From contig NZ_LNWY01000003.1 of assembly GCF_001681715.1 (NCBI RefSeq), forward strand, positions 302,415 through 366,414: a stretch of 64,000 nucleotides of DNA, written 5' to 3'. Positions 7,346-15,868 of the stretch are shown piece after piece. This DNA comes from Tritonibacter mobilis (lineage in GTDB: Bacteria; Pseudomonadota; Alphaproteobacteria; Rhodobacterales; Rhodobacteraceae). The notes below the pieces were generated by a model. That model did not search any database and was not told where the DNA came from. It was given only the letters and a program-made list of their open reading frames with translations. Every line of letters begins with the position of its first letter. Position 1 is the first letter of the stretch. Both the position numbers and the translations under genes were made by a program.

Positions 7346-8505
7346 TGCTGTTCATTACCAACCGCGTGAAACGCGATTTTCTCGACAGTTGCGCCCGAAT
7401 CCGACGGGGCAGCCTGCGGCTGATCACCCCCGAAGGCGAAACATATGATTTTGGTCAGGGTGAACCGGCGGCCGAGATGCAGATCAACGACTGGGGCGTG
7501 GTGACCGCGCTGGCCTCTCGCGGGGACATCGGGTTGGGGGAAACCTATGTGGCCGGACTGTGGGAGACACCGTCGATCGAGGCCGTGACGCAAGTGGCGC
7601 TATTGAACCTCGACTATCTTGAGGCCTTTGCCTACCCGAGCCGCCTTGCCACGCTGAAGTTTCGCCTTGTGGACCGCATCCTGCGCGCCAATTCCCGCGC
7701 CGGGGCCAGCCGCAATATCAAGGCGCATTATGATGTCGGCAATGAGTTCTATCAGCTCTGGCTCGATGAAAGCATGACCTATTCCTCGGCCCTGTTTGCC
7801 CCCGGTGACAAGACGTTGGAGGATGCGCAACACCGCAAGTACGACCGCATCCTGAACCGCGCCAGCGATGCCGAACGCATTCTTGAGGTCGGGTGCGGCT
7901 GGGGCGGGTTTGCAGAGCGCGCCGCAGATCGCGGACGCCATGTGACCGGCATCACCATTTCCCCGAGCCAACACGGGTTTGCCGATGCACGCCTTGATGG
8001 GCGTGCGGAAATCCAGCTCTGTGACTATCGCGATACCAAGGGCAAATTCGACGGCATCGTCTCGATCGAGATGATCGAAGCCGTGGGAGAGCGGTACTGG
8101 CCGCAGTATTTCGAGATGCTGAAGGATCGCCTGGCCGAGGGCGGTCGTGCCGTGGTGCAGGCAATCACCGTGCCGGACGCCTATTTCGACATCTACCGCA
8201 AGGGATCGGACTATATCCGCCAATATACCTTTCCCGGCGGTATGTTGTTGTCGGATGCCATGATCGCGCATCACGCCGCCAAGGCGGGGCTGAAGGTCAC
8301 CGACAACTTTGGCTTTGGTCAGGACTATGCCCGCACCTGCCGGATGTGGTCAGAACGCCTGAGTGCGGCCTCGGACAAGGTGCTCGGTCTGGGCTATGAT
8401 CAGGGCTTCCTGCGCAACTGGCAGTTCTACCTGCAGATTTGCGCGGCATCCTTTGAGACCCGCCAGACAGATGTGGTGCAGGTGGAGCTGACCCATGCGA
8501 CCTGA
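7345..8505 (+). CDS. Cfa-family SAM-dependent fatty-acyl methyltransferase (UfaM-like candidate)
   Basis: A 386-residue class I methyltransferase acting on phospholipid acyl chains. The block HYDVGNEFYQLWLDESMTYS lies at residues 128-147, the SAM loop EVGCGWGG at 181-188 and the catalytic-region Glu in IEMIEAVG (E245), with Tyr328 in DYARTCRMW. Two residues that line the bicarbonate site of E. coli cyclopropane synthase differ here: the Cys of YSC is Ser148, and the His is Gln272. This points to simple methylation rather than cyclopropanation, as reported for UfaM-type enzymes. It is third in the sigma-E operon, and its end overlaps the next gene by 11 nt. Confidence 0.88.
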   Translation: MLFITNRVKRDFLDSCARIRRGSLRLITPEGETYDFGQGEPAAEMQINDWGVVTALASRGDIGLGETYVAGLWETPSIEAVTQVALLNLDYLEAFAYPSRLATLKFRLVDRILRANSRAGASRNIKAHYDVGNEFYQLWLDESMTYSSALFAPGDKTLEDAQHRKYDRILNRASDAERILEVGCGWGGFAERAADRGRHVTGITISPSQHGFADARLDGRAEIQLCDYRDTKGKFDGIVSIEMIEAVGERYWPQYFEMLKDRLAEGGRAVVQAITVPDAYFDIYRKGSDYIRQYTFPGGMLLSDAMIAHHAAKAGLKVTDNFGFGQDYARTCRMWSERLSAASDKVLGLGYDQGFLRNWQFYLQICAASFETRQTDVVQVELTHAT

Positions 8506-9037
8506 GACCGGCCTTGCGACAGTGCTCTCGCTCATTGCAGGGCTGTCGCTGCTGGCGGCGCTGTCCCTTGCCGCGCCGCTGTTTGCAAGCCCCAGTCCCA
8601 TCGGTCTAAAAGCGCCAGTGCAGTTGGGTCAGGCCACGCTGCGGTTTCTGGGGTTCGAGATCTATACGGCGACCCTTCATACCGAAGGCGCGGAGCGGTT
8701 CGGCTGGGACCAGCCTCTGTCGCTGCGGCTGGATTACGCGCGCGGGTTCTCCGATCAGGAACTCCTGCAGGGCACCGAAAAAGAGCTTCAACGCATCGAA
8801 GGGGCACAGCCGGATCAAGCGGTGATGCTGCAGAAGCTCGCCACCTGCTTTCGACCAGTCGCGGCCGGGGACAACTACGTCGCCATCGCAACGGCACCAA
8901 ATACGGTCGAGATGCGATTGAACGGTCAACGTATCTGTCGGGTCTCGCATCCTGACCTGCGCCGGCGTTTCCTCGGGATCTGGCTATCACCCAACAGCCG
9001 TTCTGCACGGCTGTCGGCACAGTTGCGGGGCGAATAG
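8495..9037 (+). CDS. Chalcone-isomerase-like domain protein, exported or membrane-anchored
   Basis: A 180-residue protein with a hydrophobic N-terminus (residues 7-32) that reads as a signal peptide or single anchor. The mature part, with GLKAPVQLGQATLRFLGFEI, YTATLHTEGA and LDYARGFS, fits the bacterial chalcone-isomerase-like family (Chalcone_3). Bacterial members often lack isomerase activity and may bind lipids or fatty acids. Its position behind the methyltransferase in a sigma-E lipid operon fits a fatty-acid-binding role. The start overlaps the preceding gene, implying translational coupling. Confidence 0.78.
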   Translation: MRPETGLATVLSLIAGLSLLAALSLAAPLFASPSPIGLKAPVQLGQATLRFLGFEIYTATLHTEGAERFGWDQPLSLRLDYARGFSDQELLQGTEKELQRIEGAQPDQAVMLQKLATCFRPVAAGDNYVAIATAPNTVEMRLNGQRICRVSHPDLRRRFLGIWLSPNSRSARLSAQLRGE

Positions 9038-9039
9038 AC

Positions 9040-10257
9040 ATGAAATGGCGGGTCAGCACATACGCGCTGATGCTGGCTGCGGCTGGCCTGCCACTCTATA
9101 TCCATTTGCCGCGATATGCCACTGGCGAGCTGGGGATGAACCTTGCGACCCTTGGCGTGATCCTTGCAGGCATCCGGGTGATGGATTTTGCGCAAGACCC
9201 CGCATTGGGCTGGTTGGTGGATCGCTACCCGCGTTACAAATCTGCCTTTGCAACCTCTGCCGCGCTGGGAATGGCACTGGGATTTGTGATGCTCTACACG
9301 CTGCGCCCCGAAGGAGGTGGGTTATGGTGGTTCATCGCGGCACTGGGCCTAGTGTTCACTTCCTATAGCCTTGGAACCGTTCTGTTTTACGGCCAAAGCG
9401 CGGCCCTTGCGGCACAAACCGATGGGCTGATGCATCTGGCCGGTTACCGCGAGGCGGGCACATTAGGTGGCATCATCCTTGCGGCCAGCGCGCCTGCCGT
9501 GCTGGTGATGCTGGGGGCCACGGGCAGCGGTTATGCGGCCTTTGGTGTGCTGCTGGCCAGTGTGTGCCTGATCGCACTCTGGGTCAGCCGCCCGCTCTGG
9601 CGTGTCTCGGCTCCTGCGCACGCCCCATTGTCGCTTGCGGAGTTGCGGGCCTCTGGCGGGCTTGGTCTTTTGGCGCTGGCCTTTGTCAATGCACTGCCGG
9701 TGGCGATCACCTCGACGCTGTTTTTGTTCTTTGTCGAAGACCGGCTTGGGCTGCCTGATCTGGCAGGCCCGTTCCTGATCCTGTTCTTTGTGGCTGCGGG
9801 TCTGTCAGTGCCTGTCTGGACGCGCGCGGCAACACATCATGGCGCGGCCCGCAGTTTGATCGCCGCCATGTGCCTTGCGATCCTTGCCTTTATTGGCGCT
9901 GCGCTGCTGCCTGCGGGGGCTGCGATTGGCTTTGCCCTGATCTGTCTCGGCTCTGGTGCGGCCCTGGGCGCGGACATGGTCATCCTGCCCGCACTCTTTG
10001 CAGGCGCTCTGGACCGCGCGGGGCTTCAGGCAGGGCGTGCCTTCGGGCTTTGGTCCTTTGCTGCGAAACTTGCATTGGCAAGTGCCGCCATCCTGCTGCT
10101 GCCGCTGCTGGAAATGAGCGGCTATCGCCCCGGTGCCGACAACTCTGAGGCCGCGCTGATGGCGCTCACCCTCGGTTATGCGGTTCTGCCTTGTCTCATC
10201 AAATGCGCCGCCATTGCGCTGGCGCTGCAACTCCCCCGTGAAGAGGTCCATGCATGA
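9040..10257 (+). CDS. MFS transporter
   Basis: A 405-residue polytopic membrane protein with about 11-12 hydrophobic segments. DFAQDPALGWLVDRYPRYKS after the second helix resembles the loop of the GPH/MFS cation-symporter-like group. Substrate unknown. The ATG is 2 nt after the previous stop and the stop overlaps the next ATG by 4 nt. In a lipid-stress operon it may move a lipid precursor or product, but nothing in the sequence identifies the cargo. Confidence 0.85.
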   Translation: MKWRVSTYALMLAAAGLPLYIHLPRYATGELGMNLATLGVILAGIRVMDFAQDPALGWLVDRYPRYKSAFATSAALGMALGFVMLYTLRPEGGGLWWFIAALGLVFTSYSLGTVLFYGQSAALAAQTDGLMHLAGYREAGTLGGIILAASAPAVLVMLGATGSGYAAFGVLLASVCLIALWVSRPLWRVSAPAHAPLSLAELRASGGLGLLALAFVNALPVAITSTLFLFFVEDRLGLPDLAGPFLILFFVAAGLSVPVWTRAATHHGAARSLIAAMCLAILAFIGAALLPAGAAIGFALICLGSGAALGADMVILPALFAGALDRAGLQAGRAFGLWSFAAKLALASAAILLLPLLEMSGYRPGADNSEAALMALTLGYAVLPCLIKCAAIALALQLPREEVHA

Positions 10258-10823
10258 AACTTCTCCTCGGCATCACAATCCTCGTGCTGCTTTTGTTGCT
10301 GTTGCGCCCCGGACTGGGTTTTCGCGCGCAGCGCCCGTCTGATTACACCAAGACCGGCCCCGCCTTTGACATACGCAAGCACCTGAACGGGCGCTTCATT
10401 TCCGAGGGCACGATCTATGGGCCGACCGGGCGCGTGGTGTCCCGTTTTGTGGCGGAAATGAACGGTACATGGGATGGCACCAGCGGCACGCTCACAGAGG
10501 ATTTCACCTATGCAGGTGGTGGCACACAGGCGCGCAAATGGATGCTGGAGATCGGTGAAGACGGTGCGTTTGCCGCCACGGCGGAAGACATTATCGGCAC
10601 CGGCACGGGCCAGCACGCGGGCGCGACCGTGCGGTTATCCTACCGCATTCGCCTACCCGAGGACGCTGGCGGGCATGTGTTGGATGTCACCGACTGGATG
10701 TATCTGATGGAAAACGGCACGATTATGAACCGCTCCGAGATGCGTAAATTCGGCATAAAGGTCGCCGAACTGATCGCCACCATCCGCCCAGCGCCGGACA
10801 CCATGTCCGAGGTGACGCCATGA
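10254..10823 (+). CDS. DUF3833 family protein, membrane-anchored
   Basis: A 189-residue protein with an N-terminal hydrophobic stretch (about residues 2-16) and a soluble domain with HLNGRFISEGTIYGPTGRVV, FTYAGGGTQARKW and the DWMYLMENGTIMNRSEMRKF block typical of DUF3833. Members are usually encoded with SDRs, DUF1365 and Cfa-like genes. The domain is probably a periplasmic beta-rich fold. It overlaps both neighbours by 4 nt. Confidence 0.85.
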   Translation: MKLLLGITILVLLLLLLRPGLGFRAQRPSDYTKTGPAFDIRKHLNGRFISEGTIYGPTGRVVSRFVAEMNGTWDGTSGTLTEDFTYAGGGTQARKWMLEIGEDGAFAATAEDIIGTGTGQHAGATVRLSYRIRLPEDAGGHVLDVTDWMYLMENGTIMNRSEMRKFGIKVAELIATIRPAPDTMSEVTP

Positions 10824-11542
10824 GAGTTCAAGGTCAGACATGGTGGATCATTGGTGCCAGCGAAGGCCTTGGGCGCGCGCTCGCCGAGGCGCTGGATCAA
10901 GAGGGCGCATCCTTGATCTTGTCAGCCCGCAGCAAAGACCGCCTCAGCGCGCTTTGCGGCAAATTGCGCGATGCACAGGCGCTGCCCATGGATGTGACAG
11001 ACGCCCGCTCCGTCCTTGCCGCGTCAGAAGCTGCGAGCGATGCTGATGGCGTGATTTACTGCGCCGGACTTTATGATCCGATGACCGTGCAGGATTGGGA
11101 GCCAGAAGCGGCAGAAGCCATCTGTGAGGTCAATTTTATGGGCGCGATGCGCGTGATGGGGCGTGTTGCACCCCGAATGGCCCGCCGTGGACATGGCCAC
11201 ATTGCGCTGATTGGCTCGCTCGCTGGGTTTACCGGCCTGCCCGGTGCCATTGGCTATGGCGCCTCCAAGGCCGCAGTGATGCATCTGGGCGAGAACCTGC
11301 ACCGCGACCTGCGCGACACCAATGTCAAAGTGCAGGTGATCAATCCGGGCTTTATCAAAACCCGGCTCACGGCCAAGAACGATTTTAAGATGCCGATGAT
11401 CCAAACCCCGGAAGAGGCTGCGGCCTGCTGCATGAAAGCGCTGCGCTCCAACCGGTTTCAAAGCTCCTTTCCCGCGCCCTTTTCATGGGTGTTTCGCATC
11501 GCGGCGCATCTGCCCCGTAAATGGGTCACGAGGTTGATATGA
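10820..11542 (+). CDS. Short-chain dehydrogenase/reductase
   Basis: A 240-residue classical SDR. The cofactor motif WWIIGASEGLGRALAEAL is at the N-terminus, the active site has YGASKAAVMHLGENL (Tyr and Lys) with a Ser in ALIGSLAGF, and INPGFIKTRLT follows. The substrate is not evident; a ketone or alcohol on a lipid intermediate is plausible given the operon. Overlaps by 4 nt on both sides point to tight coupling. Confidence 0.9.
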   Translation: MRVQGQTWWIIGASEGLGRALAEALDQEGASLILSARSKDRLSALCGKLRDAQALPMDVTDARSVLAASEAASDADGVIYCAGLYDPMTVQDWEPEAAEAICEVNFMGAMRVMGRVAPRMARRGHGHIALIGSLAGFTGLPGAIGYGASKAAVMHLGENLHRDLRDTNVKVQVINPGFIKTRLTAKNDFKMPMIQTPEEAAACCMKALRSNRFQSSFPAPFSWVFRIAAHLPRKWVTRLI

Positions 11543-12279
11543 TGGACCCGCGCAACGTGGTGATTTTTGGCGCATCCGGTGGCATTGGCCGCGCCTTGGT
11601 GGAGGCTTATGCGGGTAAAGCAGCGGTCGAGAGCGTGCATGCGGTTTCGCGTGGCGGGAACGCAGCTTTTGCGATTGATCCGTCAGCGGAGGATAAGATC
11701 AGCCAGCATCAGGCGGATATCACCTCAGAAAGCGATCTTGAGGCATTGGCCGCGCAGGTCGGCACGCCGGATATGGTGATCCTTGCGACGGGTATTCTGA
11801 CGGACCCTGACACCGGGCTTACACCGGAGAAAAGCTATCGCCAGCAGGATATGGCCGCGTTCGAGCAAGTGTTTCGCATCAACACCTTCGGGCCTGCCTT
11901 GGTCGCCAAGCACTTTCTTGGGCGAATGCCGCGGGAGGGGCGCTGCGTCTTTGCGGCTCTGGCGGCGCGGGTGGGGTCGATCAGCGACAATGGGTTGGGC
12001 GGCTGGCATGCCTATCGCGCCTCAAAGGCGGCGCTGTGCATGTTGATGCGCAACTACGCCATCGAGGTTGCACGCAAGAACCGCGATGCCATTTGTGTCT
12101 GTTTGCATCCCGGAACCGTGGACACCGCGCTCTCTGCGCCGTTCCAGAGCAACGTGCCCGACGGAAAGCTGTTCACGCCAGAGTATTGCGCACAATGTCT
12201 GATATCCGTCATCGCCGGGCTGAAATCACATGACAGCGGCAAACAGTTTGATTGGGCCGGAAAAGAAGTCCCCGCCTGA
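11539..12279 (+). CDS. Short-chain dehydrogenase/reductase (second SDR)
   Basis: A 246-residue SDR, last gene of the sigma-E operon. It has VVIFGASGGIGRALVEAY at the N-terminus, the catalytic pair in AYRASKAALCMLMRNYAIE and a C-terminal LHPGTVDTALSAPF. I use the ATG at 11539, which overlaps the previous stop as ATGA; an in-frame start at 11521 would lengthen it by six residues. It resembles the CsgA/sniffer-like SDR branch. No terminator is visible in the 111 nt before the kinase gene, so read-through is possible. Confidence 0.88.
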   Translation: MMDPRNVVIFGASGGIGRALVEAYAGKAAVESVHAVSRGGNAAFAIDPSAEDKISQHQADITSESDLEALAAQVGTPDMVILATGILTDPDTGLTPEKSYRQQDMAAFEQVFRINTFGPALVAKHFLGRMPREGRCVFAALAARVGSISDNGLGGWHAYRASKAALCMLMRNYAIEVARKNRDAICVCLHPGTVDTALSAPFQSNVPDGKLFTPEYCAQCLISVIAGLKSHDSGKQFDWAGKEVPA

Positions 12280-12390
12280 ACCATCTCCCTGATGCGCCGC
12301 AGGTCCGCGCTGCCTTGCACCTTGGGGCGGTTCCGGCGACACTCTGCGCGAGGTAACGCGCAATCCGGCGGCCTAGGGAGAGAGCCATCC

Positions 12391-14367
12391 ATGTTGAAAT
12401 CTGTCCGCCTGCGCCTGCTTATTATGGCGCTGCTGCCGCTTATTGTTCTGATGCCGCTCCTGATGGTGGTGGCGATGGCGAGGTGGAATGCAGATTACGA
12501 TAAGATACTGATTGCAAAGGTAGAAAGCGACCTTCGTATTGCCGAACAATATCTAGGCCATCTGCAAAGCAACTCTGCCCGCGCGCTTCAGGGCATTGCG
12601 CAATCCGCTCGGATTGCGGGCGTTTTGTCCAGCGACTCTGATGCGACCGAGGCATTTCTAAGCGAGAGCCAAGAGAACCTGAACCTCGATTTTCTACATC
12701 TGTTGCGCGGCGATGCATTGACCGAGGCCAAGGAAAAATGGCCGGTGATCTTTGAGGCCGCCGCCGGGCGGATGGCCTCGGAGATAGATATCTTTTCCGC
12801 CGACGATCTGGCGGCGCTTTCTCCGGCATTGGCCAAGCAGGCCCGGATTGAGCTGATCGACACAGAAGCCGCCGCCCCTGCCGATCACACGGTCGAAGAT
12901 CGTGGCATGGTGGTTCACACCGCCGCACCTGTGCGCGTCAACGGGGAGGTCAGCGTGCTGGTGGGCGGTTTGCTTCTCAATCGCAACCTCGACTTTATCG
13001 ATACGCTGAATGAGCTGGTCTACCTGCAAGGCGAGTCGAACGCCGGGCGGCAAGGCACCGCGACGCTGTTTTTGTCCGACACGCGCGTCTCTACCAATGT
13101 GCGCCTGTTTGAGGATGTGCGCGCGCTGGGTACGCGGGTTTCTGTCGCCGTGCGTGACGCGGTACTCGGCGAGGGGCGCACGTGGCTCGACAGTGCCTTT
13201 GTCGTCAATGATTGGTATATCTCGGGCTATATGCCGATCAGCGACAGCTTTGGAAAACGTGTTGGCATGCTCTACGTGGGCTTTCTGGAAGCGCCCTACA
13301 AGAACGCCAAGCGTGCAGCCTATTGGACCGTCGTCGGGGCCTTTGTACTGGTGATCGCCCTGACCGCTCCGTTGTTTTTGTGGTTGGCCAAGGGGATCTT
13401 TGCGCCGCTCGAACAAATGACCCGCACCATGGCGCGGGTTGAACGTGGCGATCTGACGGCGCGCAATCAGACCCCTTCGCGCGGGGATGAGATCGGCCAG
13501 GTGGCCAACCACCTGAATACATTGCTCGACCAGGTGCAGGAACGCGACCGACGCCTGCGCAACTGGGCCGGAGAGTTGAACACCCGCGTCGAAGAACGCA
13601 CCAAAGAGTTGAAAATCGCCAATGAGAAACTGGAGGAAACCTTCCGCCAGCTTGTGATGAGCGAAAAGCTCGCCTCAATTGGCGAAATCACCGCCGGTGT
13701 CGCCCATGAGATCAACAATCCGGTGGCCGTGATTCAGGGCAATGTGGATGTGATGCGGATGACGCTGGGCGAGGCCGCTGAACCTGTGCGCACCGAGCTG
13801 GACCTGATCGACAATCAGGTGATGCGGATCGGGGCCATTGTGGGCAAACTGTTACAATTCGCTCGCCCGTCAGAATTTGGCACCTTTGCCGAACATGTGG
13901 ATGTGGCTGCGGTGGTGCGAGACTGCCTTGTGCTGGTGGATCATGTGATCTCCAAACAGGAAGTGCGCGTGCTGACGCAATTTGATGACGCGCCCTGTGT
14001 GCGTATCGACCCCGGCGAATTACAGCAGGTGGTGATCAACATTATCATCAACGCAAGTCAGGCGATGGACGGAAACGGCACGCTTGCCATCACCGTCGCA
14101 GGCGCGGAACGCGACGCGCAAATGGGCGTGGCCCTGCGCATTGCCGACACCGGCCCCGGTATCCCTGCAGATCGGATCGATCATATCTTTGACCCGTTTT
14201 TCACCACAAAGCAGGGAGAGGGCACCGGGCTTGGCCTGTCGATCAGCCAGACCCTCATTCAACGCGCCGGAGGACGCATTACCGTGCGCAATCGGCGCGC
14301 ACGCGGGGCGGAATTCCTGATCTGGCTGCCCCGCCCATCAGACGAAGATGACACCAATCAGGGGTGA
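12391..14367 (+). CDS. Sensor histidine kinase with periplasmic cache-like sensor
   Basis: A 658-residue membrane kinase. TM1 spans about residues 9-29, followed by a ~285-residue periplasmic sensor of single/double-cache type, TM2 near 311-335, a HAMP linker and a coiled coil. HisKA phosphoacceptor is His439 in GVAHEINNPVAVIQGN. The HATPase boxes are NIIINASQAM (N), DTGPGIP (G1) and GEGTGLGLSIS (G2). I start at 12391 behind GGGAGAGAG. It is convergent, by 13 nt, with the regulator gene and is its likely partner. Ligand unknown; formate or another small carboxylate is a guess from context. Confidence 0.9.
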   Translation: MLKSVRLRLLIMALLPLIVLMPLLMVVAMARWNADYDKILIAKVESDLRIAEQYLGHLQSNSARALQGIAQSARIAGVLSSDSDATEAFLSESQENLNLDFLHLLRGDALTEAKEKWPVIFEAAAGRMASEIDIFSADDLAALSPALAKQARIELIDTEAAAPADHTVEDRGMVVHTAAPVRVNGEVSVLVGGLLLNRNLDFIDTLNELVYLQGESNAGRQGTATLFLSDTRVSTNVRLFEDVRALGTRVSVAVRDAVLGEGRTWLDSAFVVNDWYISGYMPISDSFGKRVGMLYVGFLEAPYKNAKRAAYWTVVGAFVLVIALTAPLFLWLAKGIFAPLEQMTRTMARVERGDLTARNQTPSRGDEIGQVANHLNTLLDQVQERDRRLRNWAGELNTRVEERTKELKIANEKLEETFRQLVMSEKLASIGEITAGVAHEINNPVAVIQGNVDVMRMTLGEAAEPVRTELDLIDNQVMRIGAIVGKLLQFARPSEFGTFAEHVDVAAVVRDCLVLVDHVISKQEVRVLTQFDDAPCVRIDPGELQQVVINIIINASQAMDGNGTLAITVAGAERDAQMGVALRIADTGPGIPADRIDHIFDPFFTTKQGEGTGLGLSISQTLIQRAGGRITVRNRRARGAEFLIWLPRPSDEDDTNQG

Positions 14368-14380
14368 TCGCGGCCTCGGC

Positions 14381-15733
14381 TCAGACACCCCAACTGGCGC
14401 ATTTGCGATCTACTGTTTTGCGCGAAACACCAAGGCGGCGGGCTGCCTCGGCGCGATTGCCGTCACAGGCATCCAGTACATGCATAATGTGGCGCTGCAT
14501 CACCATATCGAGGTTTTCAACCGCCGCTGTTCCGGTCACAGATCCGGTGCCTGCGAACTCTTCGGGAAAAGCCCCTAGGATCACTGAGCGTTCGATCAGA
14601 TTGCGCAATTCACGCACATTTCCGGGCCACGCGTAGCGCGAGAACTTCAGCAGGGTTTCTTCGTCCAGCTCCAGCGCGGGCATGCCGAGGCTCAATGCGA
14701 ATTGATCCATAAAAAGCGCGGCCAGCTCGACGATATCCTCTATCCGTTCCTGAAGCGGCGGCATCTCGATATTGACCACATTGATCCGGTGATAGAGATC
14801 CGCGCGGAATTTTCCCGCCGCGATTGCGTCTGGCAAGTCGGCGTTGGTGGCCAGCAGGAATCGCAAGTTCAGCGGGATGTCACGTTCCGCCCCAACAGGG
14901 CGTACCTTCTGGTCCTCCAACACCCGCAACAGCGCCGCCTGCACCTGTTCCGGCATCTGCGCTACCTCATCGAGGAAGAGCGTCCCACCATCAGCGTGCA
15001 GGAACAGACCGTCGCGCCGACGATCCTGCGCATCAATGACCCCAAACAGCTCTTCTGCCAGACGGTCGGGAGAGAGGCTGGCGCAGTTTACCGCAACAAA
15101 GGGCTGCTCTGCCCGATCCGAGAGCGAATGCAACGTGCGGGCGGCGATTTCCTTGCCCGTACCAGACGCGCCGGTAAACAGCACCGGCGTCGGCAATGGG
15201 GCCAACCGCTGCAACATCTGGCGCACTTTTTCGATGGCGGCGGACTTGCCCAGAAGGCGGCCACGCGCGCCGGATTGCTCGGCTGAAAGCTCGTGCTTCA
15301 AGAGGTAATTTTCCCGCCGCAGATACTTGCGGTCGAGGGCGCGCGCCACCGCGTTGAGGATCTGATTGGCGCGAAAGGGTTTGAGCACAAAATCCGCAAT
15401 CCCGATCCTGAGCGCCTGAATGGCCGTATCGAGATCCGCATAGGCGGTCACCAGAATAGTGTCGGCAAACAGCCCCACCCGGCGCTGCTCTGCCACCCAG
15501 TCCAGCCCGGTTTTCCCCGGCATGATGTTATCCAGCACGATCAGGTCGAAATGGGCCTTGTCGAGAATATCAGAGGCCTCGCGCGCAGAGGCGGCCTGTT
15601 CCACGCGTTTGCAGCGGGGTTCCAGGATCTTGGTCATGAAGTGACGCATGCCGGGTTCGTCATCAATCACGAGGATCGATGCGGACGACAGCGATTCTGA
15701 GTATTCATCGCGGATGGTGGCGGAGACGTTCAT
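14381..15733 (-). CDS. NtrC-family response regulator lacking the GAFTGA loop
   Basis: A 450-residue regulator with a receiver domain (phospho-Asp68 in LIVLDNIMPGK, Lys118 in VLKPF), an AAA+ domain (Walker A GASGTGKE at 188-195, Walker B GTLFLDE) and a Fis-type helix-turn-helix ending in EAARRLGVSRKTVDRK. Where sigma-54 activators have GAFTGA, this protein reads LFGVIDAQDRRRDGLF (about 229-244), so the sigma-54 contact loop is missing. It follows the FDH operon on the same strand, 8 nt after a 41-codon ORF, and faces its likely kinase. It may regulate the FDH genes through sigma-70 holoenzyme. Confidence 0.9.
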   Translation of the reverse strand: MNVSATIRDEYSESLSSASILVIDDEPGMRHFMTKILEPRCKRVEQAASAREASDILDKAHFDLIVLDNIMPGKTGLDWVAEQRRVGLFADTILVTAYADLDTAIQALRIGIADFVLKPFRANQILNAVARALDRKYLRRENYLLKHELSAEQSGARGRLLGKSAAIEKVRQMLQRLAPLPTPVLFTGASGTGKEIAARTLHSLSDRAEQPFVAVNCASLSPDRLAEELFGVIDAQDRRRDGLFLHADGGTLFLDEVAQMPEQVQAALLRVLEDQKVRPVGAERDIPLNLRFLLATNADLPDAIAAGKFRADLYHRINVVNIEMPPLQERIEDIVELAALFMDQFALSLGMPALELDEETLLKFSRYAWPGNVRELRNLIERSVILGAFPEEFAGTGSVTGTAAVENLDMVMQRHIMHVLDACDGNRAEAARRLGVSRKTVDRKCASWGV

Positions 15734-15741
15734 CTGGCGTG

Positions 15742-15867
15742 TCAGTTCAGGCGCACGGCAGCACCGGAGTTCTGGTCCTGCGCGGAAAATCCTGCACGCT
15801 CCAGCGCAAAGTCAGCGCCCACCGCGATTGCGGCAATGAGGGCAAAGCCTGTCAGCATGGCTTTCAT
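15742..15867 (-). CDS. 41-residue membrane peptide at the end of the FDH operon
   Basis: Reading minus from ATG 15867: MKAMLTGFALIAAIAVGADF, then ALERAGFSAQDQNSGAAVRLN and TGA. Residues 5-20 form one hydrophobic helix and the rest is polar. The ATG begins 1 nt after the stop of the WD40-cytochrome gene, and GGAGGACGA lies just upstream. The position and signal-anchor-like composition support translation. Function unknown; a small subunit or assembly factor is possible. Confidence 0.55.
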   Translation of the reverse strand: MKAMLTGFALIAAIAVGADFALERAGFSAQDQNSGAAVRLN

Positions 15868-15868
15868 T

